From: Liolophura sinensis
Lineage: Eukaryota; Mollusca; Polyplacophora; Chitonida; Chitonidae
Assembly (NCBI RefSeq): GCF_032854445.1
Contig: NC_088301.1
Span: forward strand, 20,393,808 to 20,457,807
DNA length: 64,000 bases
Direction: 5' to 3'
This document shows, piece after piece, positions 48,785 through 60,700 of this stretch. The notes under the pieces are model-generated. The model ran no database searches, was not told the DNA's origin, and was given only the letters and a program-made list of their open reading frames with translations. The position numbers and the translations under genes are program-made. Within the stretch, counting starts at the first letter, position 1, and every line of letters begins with the position of its first letter.

Positions 48785-51700
48785 ATGCATCGATAATGTG
48801 TCCCGAATAAAGATTATAGATATACCTTTTTACATTTTTGATGTTGCATAACAGAGATATCTCGGTTCAAAGGAAGCAAAATCGTGCACATTTACAGGAA
48901 AGGCGAAAGCTCGGTCATTTTAATTTTACTTGTTGGTAAAATTTAACCGATTAGGCCCGACTTATTTGTATAAGTCACGCGCCTTTGTGTTTCTGGCCGC
49001 TCTAACATGGCGCATCCTATGAACTCGTAAAACTTTCAAATTAAAAGTTAATTGTTAGAGTTACCAAGCACGTCAGAAAAAAAATGGTTCTGTCCGTTCA
49101 GGTCTGTTTCCACCCCTCTTCCCAAATAACTAATTTTATATTATTACTTTCTTTTTCTTTTAACAGAAGACCGAAGGTTCAGTCTATTTATTAAGGTCAA
49201 AGTTCAGCTATATGCGCCTGTACCTGCGGACGGTGAGGACGACAACCGCCACCACCAGTATGAGAACCACGGCTCCTGAGACTCCACCAGCTATACCGGC
49301 GACTAACATCTCACTTGTAGGACTATCCATTGGTGCAGCTTTTACAAACGAGAAAACATCAGTTTAATAAAACAAAGCTGAAGCAATTTTCCGTGCTGCC
49401 ACTGAACCGACACGACAGTAGAAATTATTACTCTTACAATTTTTGCATGTTTATTTTCTTATTTCATCGATACTGACTCGAACTGAGGTAAAACGAGAGG
49501 AGACCGTACTTTACCGGTTACAAGAAATCATTTGTCAACTGTCACACGGTCGTCGTTGTTCCAGTTTTATTCTCTACGCTGTATGGTCTTTGATACTGTT
49601 ATTCTACACAAACCAGAATTCTGCTGGTGAACTATTCCTGAGACGTTGTCTCTTTGCATTGTTTTAATGTTTTAATGTGATCACAAGACAGCACATTGAG
49701 TAGTTCTAGAGCAGTGACGTCTAAGAAATACCAACATCACTGCACATTTTATCTAATTCTTAAGCCATGGTGCTAGGCGGCGTGTAAGTTGCTGCTGATG
49801 AAGCAGTTACAGGAACAGTTTACGTATGAAAAAAATGTATAACCGACGCTAGCGCAGCATAATGACCCAGCAGTCCCTCACCAATGCGGTCGCTGTGAGT
49901 TCAAGTCCAGCTCATGCTGGCTTCCTCTCCGGCCGAAGGTGGGAAGGTCTGACAGCAACCTGTGGATGGTTGTGAGTTTCCCCCGGCTCTGCCCGGTTTC
50001 CACTCACTATAATGCTGGCCGCCGTCGTACAAGTGAAATATTCTTGAGTACGGCGTAAAACACCAATCAAATAAATAAAATAAATAAACGTATAACCGAG
50101 GTAGACTGGCAGGAAGCCCTATTTCACCAGACAGTTGCCAATTGTCACGCGGTCGCCGCTGCTCTGTTTTAGTCTCTATATTCTGTAGTATTTTATGCTC
50201 TATGCTGTACCCGATAAATTTTGACATATGACGCCAGAACAAAGTTTCAAATGTTTCACGAATGGCACAAAATACGTTATGGTCAAACGAAATGATACAA
50301 AACTTATTTACAAAAATTAAGACCAAGCTATGAAGGTCTTTCTCAAATACACGCAAAGCTTTCTATCGTTTCTGTTCCGTTAAGATCTTAAAAGATTCAA
50401 CAATTTTGTCCATTATGGCTTATTTACCTTGTTGTTTACAGAGATCTTCTAGTATCATTCAGGGTTAGTATCTTTACAGAGGTTTCTAAGCCTAGATTAT
50501 GGTTCGTATCTTTTTCACAGCCGCGACAACAATTTATACAACTGTACCTTCTTTACAGAGATCTCCCAGCCAGCCATCTGCACAGCTGGTGCACGTGCCG
50601 TTCACGTGATCGCACGTGTGGATCCCGTCCTTACACTGGCCACACCTCCCGTGACACTGGTCACCGAATGTACCATTGGGGCAATCTAGAAAGGTATCAT
50701 ACAGGCGGATAGGTGAGTAGGTGGATAAATTTTCTATGACAAGTAAACATAAAGAGGAACTTATATATGCATACATTGGGTTGTCTGATAAATCACAGAT
50801 ACAGGGAATAGAGTACTTATGTGCTGAGGGATTTCTTAATGAAATTCTTTCTGATTTCCAGTTAACAATGAAACACCTTGGACTTTAAAACTTACTGTCA
50901 TATTGTAAAGAGTACGTGGAAAGATCTGCCTGCAACCTGCGGTGGGCCTGTGTTTCCCAGGGGCTCTGCCCGGTTTCCTCCCACCATATTGTCGACCGCC
51001 GTCGTATAAGTGAAAAATGCCTGAGTACGGTGTAAAACACCAATCAAATAAAATAAATAAATCACATTGTAAAGATCATCCGTATTTCCCTAATAAGAAA
51101 CAACGTCAACAGCCAAACCAGGATCCGATGTTTCTTTTGGTCTTACACGCTTGGCATGGGATCGCCTAGCACAACATGGATCAGTGAAGAAAAGTGAAAG
51201 ACTGGTAGAAACTGCCTCCCACTGCACAGAGTTCTTCAGCAGGGCATTGTAAAATATTTCAACATATCAAACTAAATCAAAAGCATGCCAAGCTCTGAAA
51301 CTAGCAATCAGGGGCAGATAATCCAATGTGCATGCTACCGATAGATGCATATGCATAATCCCATACGTACTGTTTCAATTGTCTGACGGAGAAAAGAGCT
51401 TTACAAAAAGTAGAAAACAAGAGGCAAACAACTTATTGGCAATACTCCTATTTTTAAAATTGACTTTCTATGAACATTCATGGAGTAAATATTCAAGCAA
51501 AAAATAAACAAACATCAAACAAAACAAATATAGAAAATCGAAATTGTCATATGGAAATAATTCCCCTGGTATTTCTCCGCCTCTTTTTTGTCAACCTACG
51601 ATCAGATGTATGATAGTTGTTGAACAAAAAAACGAAGCCATCACATTTCTTTTTCAAACATTCCAGCCGAATCGCGCGCAGTTTTTAGCTACAAATGACG

Positions 51701-54700
51701 TTGTCCCTCGTCAGGTGTCCAATAGCACAGTGTAATATGACTCACATGTGCACCGACGTCCTGTATACCCTGTGGCACAGCGAGGATTTCCCGGGGGACA
51801 GTCCCCACTGATCAGGTCACAAACAGCTCCACCATGACACTGACCACAGGGCTCCTCACAATCGGGACCCCATCTGTACGAGCTGCAGTCTGGTTGTGAG
51901 AAGGTATTAATAGCTTAACAAGTAATTATATTCCGTAAACCTAACTTTTCTGTTACATAACTGGTGAAATTCGTGACACATGTACACTCTCCCTGTTATA
52001 AAATGGCGGATTTGTCTACAGTATTATTGTAGTCTACTTATACTAGTACGTAAAGCATTATCCTTTATGACTGTAATTGATTATCTGTAAACATGTGTTT
52101 CCTTTACACTATATTGTCTTGCCGGATAACAAAAAGTCGTCATTTCAAAACCATTCATTTATACTTGTAATAGTCTCACAATTCCATCCTCAAGGGCATC
52201 TTAAAGAAAAGGTAACTACATAAAGTTTTGCTAGTGTTGATTATTATATTAAAAACTAAATATATATTTTGTTCTTCGTAATGGCAGTCATCGAGTAAGG
52301 TTTCGTCTACAATATAACAACTCCATAAAAATAAAGAATCTTTATCTGTAACAAAATAACTGTATCAATGTTTTCTAATCTGCTGAACGATTGCCCAATC
52401 AACTCTTCCTTGTTGTCAATACATAACCAAAACCCATTTGCTTTACGCACAACATTCGGAATTGGCGGCTCATTCGCATCAACCCCTGACACACCCAATG
52501 ACCTGTCTTATTTGAATTTTGATCCTTGATATAATCTTACGACGTTTTGATATAGACATAGGTCAGATGTGTCGTCTTTTCTTTCACAAATAAAGTTCCC
52601 TTGGTGTGAATGTTAATTTTACATAAAATCAACTTCTTTTCCCAATTCAGTTTGATCAGGGGATACCCTTCGCCTAGTGTCGGCCAATGTTTCTGTTACA
52701 CTGGTAACAGGAACATTTTAGGCGTACCGATGATGTAAGATGATGTGTCCTATGATGAACTGGAGACTGACAATAATCCCCAGTAAGACAGGACACACTA
52801 GAAACTCTAATTACTGTTATGACGTTCAGGTATTGAGAATACAAATCATTATTGGACGCTCACCTTGTTATCCAGTTACCAATGGGCTAAGTAACACGCA
52901 CTTGAGAGGACAGACTGTTACTGTTTCTTACAGTTACTGATGGTAAAAACACCTTTCTCTACTGACTTACTCACATTCGGCTAAGTATATAATCCGTTAT
53001 AGCACATGCTAAAGGCTTTACTGACACTGCTGATCATAGATTCTGAGTATAAATCATCCTTCTTCAATCAGGTGTTTTACTTCTCCCATTATAGTATAAA
53101 TCCCGTGACAGGATATGCTAAACAAGTTATTGTTACTGGTCCTATAGTTACTAAGTGTATAACTCATAGTTCTCCACTCACTTGTTTTACAATCTGGACC
53201 CGTGGATCCAGACTCACATGTTGGTTTATTTGGTTCTGTTGGACAATGCCCGGTTCTTTGGTTACAGGAACCTTGTCCCTCAGCACACAGTCCACAGCTC
53301 TCTCTACAGTCAGGTCCGTGACTTCCGGGACTACAAGCTTGTCAGGAATGATAATAGCGTGTTTGAGAACAAGATACACTCCTTTTCTGGGGAAAGGATT
53401 TTACCGCGTAGAAAAGGTTTCCTCTGCTTTTCGAAGATAATAGCTTATTTTTATGGAATCTAGTTCTTTTCTTCTTCCTTCTTCCATGTACCTCACTTTT
53501 GCATACGCTTAAAAACTGTGATTCGATGAAAGTGAGTAAAAATTAATAAGAAATTTCAGAGCAGGTTTTATAGAGGACAGCATAAAATCCACACCGGTAA
53601 AACACTTACGTGTTGTACAATTGCCACCCTGAAACCCGCTCTCACATCTGGGAGATAAATTCAGACAATGTCCAGTATTCTTGTCACAGGAGGTGTTATT
53701 CCAGCAATGTCCACAGTCCATATCACAGTCTGTACCCCACCGGCCAGTGACACATCCTGGGGACAAGTTTGTTTATTTAATAGTTGTTAACGGTTTCCTT
53801 AAAGTCTTTCATTTATAGGTATTATGAGTAGACAACACCATAGTGCCATAGGTAAACCACCGACCTATAGGAGTTATTGACGAACTTCCCACACGTGGCG
53901 TACATATATGCACATCATATTGGTGACACGTGGTAACGCACTTTACCGGTACTATACGCAAATGGGTGACCGCTTATTGTATAGAGTATATATAAGTGAG
54001 TTTTATAGGGAATGTGCCCTGTAATATAAAATACGTTCGCAAAAGTCATCTTGGTTCTGAATACTAACAGGTTCAGTATTGTTAAATCTTGGATTCCAAG
54101 CTGACACTTACTTACACACCAAAGTCCATTGTCGTTACATCCAGAGCAGCGTGTGTCTGTCACACATTCCTTGTCACACAGCTCTCCATAACCAGCCCGC
54201 GGAACAATCTGTAACAGTAAAAGCACTAGCTTTGTCACGAAGCTACAAAGCGTTGCATTCTAAAGCTTTATGTGAAGGCAGAACTATTAATATGTCCAGA
54301 CCATCGTAAAAGCGTTGTGGGTTTTATTGGTGGATAATTACTTATTTCTATAACTGTTGTTTAATGTTATACACAAGAATTTTCACTCATATGTTAGCGA
54401 TCAGTTTTATGAGTGAGGAAATCTGCAGATTTATTTATTTGATTGGTGTTTTACGCCGTACTCAAGAATATTTCACTTATATGACGGCGGCCTGCATAAT
54501 GACGGAAGCAAACAATGCAGAACGCGGGGAATCCCATGACCATACCGCAGGTTGCTGTCCTGTCCTGAACCTTCCCTCGTTCGACCGGAGAGGAAGCCAG
54601 CATGAGCTGGACTTGAACTCACACCGACCGCATTGGTGATAGGCTTCTGGGTCATCACACCGAAATCTGCAGATTATGGGGTAAACCTTAAACATACTAT

Positions 54701-57700
54701 ATTTGAAACAGTGACCATTTATTTGCACGTGGCATTTATCATGGCTGTCAGTTTCTGGTTGTGGGAAACTGGGAGTGCCCGGTTTAACACCGACCTTAAA
54801 CAAGTCACTGCTTTTGCGCCATATTGCTAGAAGGCCAGTGGACAACGAACACAAACCTGTTCAAATAACCTCAGAACATTTGATGGCCATCGCCTATTAT
54901 CACCAAGCAAACCCCATCCACGGCTGGAATTGAACTTTGTTCCGAATTGGCACCGCTCATCTTATTATTGAGGCCCGTGCCCCCAGGTGCGGCCTATAGT
55001 TTTGGCGGCCTCTAGCCTATAGAGGTTTGCAATGCTACTGGCATCGAGCTATGGTTTCCCAAGGTTTTTTCCACATTTCCTCCACTCATAAATCCGATCG
55101 CCGACCTATTGTTGAAGTATTCTTGAGTAAAACATCAATAAAATAAGCAAAAACAGATGTAAGAAAAGTTCTTTCTAAAAAGCCATTTAAAGAGATAACA
55201 ATCAGATATGCAACAAATGTGTAGTCTGAGGCTCGGCATACACTTGAGCTTAAGGCCTAACAAAACTCGACTCGAGATTTGCGTCGGATCCCATGTGTTT
55301 GTGGAATTGAAATATTGACACGTACAACTGACACTCAAGTGGTGACGGGAATGCCGATCCAATCCGACGCCGTATGTTATTAGCGACTATAGGCCAAATC
55401 CGTACATGTACGATGAGTTGAGTTGTGATTAGCCGCGTTTTAAGCCCTCGTGTGTGCCGAGCTTTACTAACCAAACAATCGCACTTCACAAAGCGTCAGT
55501 GGTGTCCGTGAACCTGCAGGTAAGCTTATCCGGACCGCGTTTCCTGTTATCGGGATGCCATTGTTACATGTACCGTTGATGATGTCCCCGGGGCTGTAGT
55601 TAATGTTTGTCCTGTCTGTGTAACACTTCATGTAGCTCTGGTAGTTGGTCCACACACTCAGAGTAAAGCCGTTCAGCCGGCGTCCGCCTGGAATGTACAT
55701 ACATGTAACAGACAGCAGATAAGAGACAACATACATACATTGGAGTTTAAGACCCAACTCAACTCAACTCAACACGACTATTGCGTCAGGTCCCAAGCGC
55801 TCGTGTGTGCAAAATGACGATGCGATTCAACTGGAGTTGTACTCCAGTCGTTACCTCAATGCCGTTCAATTTTAAAGCCGCATGGCTATCAGCGACTGGA
55901 ACCAACTCCCCCGACCAGTGGAGTCATGTCTTCGGCTAGATAGATACACATTCTTCCCATGGCTAACTGCTGTGCGTATGGAAGCTGATAGAGGTGCCGC
56001 TACCTAGCTATATGTCCTTTATCGGCTTCAACCGATGTAATACGCTACAAGCGTTTGATAAGTCACAGTAAAACCATGCCTGGGATACTAATGCGAACCC
56101 TCTGGAAATATCATCTGTTTAGCATGTAGACCATAACATGTATTTCTGTCACTACCCTGTACCATTTAATCTATGTGCAGGGTATTACCAATCGATCGTA
56201 TCAGCTAGGCAACCTGCGGATGGTCGTGGGTTTTCCCCGGGCTCTGCCCCGTTTTCTCCCACCATAATGTTGCCACCACCGTAAAAGTGAAATATTCTTG
56301 AGCACGGCGTAAAACACAAATCAAATAAATAAATAAATATCAGCTAGGTTGACTTCAAGGGAATTTTCATGACATTTTTGTTATTAGAAACTCGCCGATT
56401 CCTTGTGCTATAAACAGAAAGTCTTCTCTTCCATTTCAGGCCTTTTCTTCTGGCTTCATCATTCTTTGACGGTTCCCGTAGCTTAAACTAAGTAATGCAC
56501 ATGTTTACTTTACGAGTTGTACTTGCTGTACACAGCCTGTGTACTATTCCGTATGTGATGGCCCCATGAAGACTTTATCCAGGTTTGTTAGGTAATCTGA
56601 TTTATGTGAAATTTATCCGTCACAGCAAAAGCCATATGTATACTGTTATTCTATACGTTTAGTGCCCAGGACATTTTTCTCGTCCACAAGAAATCAATTC
56701 TCTATGTTTGGATCGTTCTCCTTAGAGTACATTTCCAAGTTGTTTTTTTCACTAACCACTGCCTTGGATACTGGTGAAACACCGATGCTATCTGTACAGC
56801 ATGGTATGCCAGTGCTCCTGGAGGATAAGATCACGCTGCAGTTAGCTCCGCCTCCAGGGTAATTGACAGGTTATAGGTTGTTTTAATGTAATCAAAATGC
56901 TATGCAATCGATATATCGACATTCAAATAATCTGTTTTCTACGATATGACAAAAAATGACATTCCATGTCGATATCCACGACGCGCACAGTAAGCACACG
57001 TGTGCAGTCATTCTGAATTTGTTACAAAGGTCAGATATCAATATGCGTGAAGATTTGGTAAAATAGCAGCATACCTTGGCATCTTTCTTTGCAAATTGTG
57101 ATATTTTTATATTTTGGGATGTTTTTTTTAGTATAGACAAGTAAATGCACACTATTTTACCAATGTGCTGTTGGTATTATGTCAAATTTTACATTTTTAA
57201 AGGCAGCGTTCTATTTTTACTCCTTTGATTTGCATCAAGAATGGAAACGACATAAAAACTAACTAAATTTGTTGGGTTATTTACATTTTTTTGGTTTTCA
57301 TAAAAACAAAGAATATATGATGACCACATTCATATACTGGTAATGTTGACTAAGAAAGTCTTGGTTTCAAAAGTATCCGATATGTCGATGTCATCTTTGA
57401 AGATAATCTTTGTGCAGCGTGACCACATGATCGGTAGAAATGGTCGAAAGTGGATGTCTGGGAACAAATAACGACAAAAAATCGCTCGGATGCAGAATTG
57501 TTATGAAAAATAATTGTAGCGCCCGAATAAAGAGCTATAGATCCCATGTGGTTAGCATTTTTGTTCATATCACGCGTTTGTTTTACAGGTGTGTAGCTTA
57601 TGGAAACGAGGTAAGGCCATCATTGTGTCATAATACCATCGTCCCATTGTCCGGAGATGGCACGTGATTCCAAGCCATCGGGCGATGGCATGAAGCGATG

Positions 57701-60700
57701 GCACGATGGCACAAAGCGATGACTCGGTGACATGAAGCGATTACACCATGCTAGTATTGTTCCATCGCTCCATCATGATATACATGTCGCTTCGTGCCAT
57801 CGTGTCATCCACCTTTAAACTGTGACATGTGACATGGAGCATTATGGTACATACATTTTATTACTGTAGTCTGTTTTCTTTAGCCAGTCGTTAGTAACAC
57901 GTAACACCGCAGGATATACATTGATATGTTGTACGCTTATGTTACCAGGAAATGCAGTTATAACACTTTTTCTAATTTATAATGTTAAACTTATTGTGGA
58001 GTGTTTCAACTCCAAAAACTCACGGTCTCATCTTACGTCATAATTATTCAAGAATAAGTGGCATGCTGGACAATGGGCATGGAGAGTAATTTGTTCCACT
58101 CCACGCAGTAACACAGCTTTGTGCCTCAGTGAATAGACTACATGTACATTGTATGTTTTTTTTTTTTAATTTCTTAACCTCCAGCTCTAAAACCACATTG
58201 CCGTGATATCACAGAAATCTATGATCTAAAGATAAAATAAAATTCATTTAATTAATGTAATTAAGACATCTCCCTACGCAATGCTGTTGAAACCAAGCTG
58301 ATTAAGTTTGACCATGTGTACACGTTTAAATATAAACTCTCGATGCTAAACAAATCCTATTAGTACGTATAAAAATTTTTGGACAGGTATCGGCAGCGGA
58401 AAATGAGAATAACGAACACAATGCACTGCTCTGATCACGCGATTATCCTTGGGAGGACGATGGCAGGAAGCGATGGCACAATGCTAGATTCGCATCATCG
58501 TGTCATGGCTTGGTATTATCGCCGGCAGATGGAACAATGCTATAGGATGGTATGATGATGTCCTATACGGTTTCCATAGTTGTTCTCTGTTTAGTGCTCT
58601 TTCCACTTCTATACGTATAAACCTACAGGATCAGACAGCCATGATGGCTATTTGTGAGATCAGAAGGCACGGAAATCTATACAGAGGTCAAGCGAATTTG
58701 AAGAAATCGTTGGGCATGTTATATAGCACTGTAGCGCGATGATTTGACACTGAGTTTTTTAGGTGGACCGTACATCTAGGAATAGTGTACAGAGCGTTAC
58801 GTGATGTCAAACTTCGAAAACGTCTCATGCACTCCTGATGTGATGGCATCTCGCCATAACGTCAGCCTTCAGTCAGTAATTTTCATCAAATTGATCTTGC
58901 ACGTTTAAAAAAAACACAAAAATCTATTTTTCTTCGTGCATCCTATACCTTGGTGTAACAGTTTTAAGTCACGCTTTTCAATCTTGATGTCTGGAACTTT
59001 CCCACGAAGAAGTGGGCTCATACTCATACTTTGACCCGTCCATCTTTCCCGCTACAAAAGCGCAGCCATGGAATCCAGATAATTTTACCAGAGAAATACG
59101 TACCGGTAATCTATCTACTACTTATAAACGATGGTTTCAAATAAAGATACAGATCACAGATATGTCAACAGTTTTAAGTCAGATTACGAACAAATTGGGG
59201 GTTAAAAATGCATTATTGCTAGAACGAATTAACATTTTCCAAACTAAGGACAATCACTTACATGGGTTGGACACGGAACCACAATTTCCATTCCTGTTGT
59301 AGATCTGGAATCTGTAAATACTGTAATTCCTGTCCATTGTTACCGTCCACCAGTTTCCATTAGCAAGGTTGGTATGAGTACAAGGTGTATCATACAGATT
59401 ATGACCTAGTTTACCGTCCACGGCGTTGTTAGCGGTGTAACCAGACCAGACAGACGACTGGCTCGCCCTCTGGTTCAGGGCCACATTACCTACGAAATAA
59501 AAACTGATTCATTACAAATTTAACACGTAACATTCGTGAAACTACATAAGAACCTTTAGTGGTCAAATATATCATCGATTCTCATTCGTCCCTGATTATT
59601 TCCACCTGGTGATTATTGGTGATGTACATGGAGAGTGCATAAAACATTTTGCCACCATGAGACCCGACAATAAAAAATCAGGTCATTACTATACAGACTG
59701 ATTAGAAGACTGATTTGTTTGGCATATTAGGAGGGCGATGGAACCCCTTAATCCTCAGCTTAAAATTCCAGCAAATCCTGGTACGGTAACGCAGGACAAC
59801 TCATTAACATTACTGGAACTGGCCAATGGAAATAGCCATAATAAGTTGTAACGGGCTTTTCTTGTTGTTAGTTACTGAGCCAAAATATGGAAGCACAATG
59901 ATTTTCCCGTCCCTATTCTCCGACCTACAAAAACATCTTTTCGGTGTAGAGGACACCTTGTAGACTGTGTCTGATGTCTTTATAGATCTGTTTGGAATAC
60001 AGAATTCTCCCCAAAAAGGTCAGTTTAATTTATTAATGTATTACTGCTGCAAAACTCAACACAGCACACAGGGGAGCATCCATCTTGCAAGTTGACGTTA
60101 CCAAGGTAATCCGGAATTAACTTTATCATGGACCAAATTACCACTTTAATGTGCTCAAAACACTACATCTCCCCACCCCCGTTATTGAGTATCAAAGCTC
60201 CAAAACGAAGAATTTCACCAGATGAACCTAAATACCTATTTGTAATCACACAAAAAATCGACATCATTTACGAACACTAAATGACTAAATGAAAGTTACA
60301 GAAACCACTCATTAGAAGGTTTCAATACCCTGTACCCGGTGTCTATTTTTGTGCATAATTTCCGTGTCCACCGATAGGTACATGTGCTCTAATTTTGAAA
60401 GTAACACAACTCCTCTTTTACCAGACGATTTGTCTCTTAATCAACAATTAATGGAAACAGAAATTTCAGTTAAAAACTTAACAAGCGTTTATTTTCCTTT
60501 GCCCAGTCTTATAAGGCAATGTCTTGCAGAGACTATGAGGCCCTTTGCCATGCAGATCGCTTGCTTCAGTTCACGCAGCATTTGGCCAATAAGTTTGTCC
60601 TGCACCTGACAAAGGTTTCCTCCACCCGTAAACTTGACCCTGAAGACTTCTTCGCCACGACGTTAAACACCAATCAATCAGCCATATTTCACAAAAAAAC

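Noticed and set aside
53164-53379. 71-codon minus-strand ORF through gene B exon 7
   Set aside because: It is a shifted frame of the EGF exon; the EGF frame has regular cysteines and matching phase-1 splice sites.
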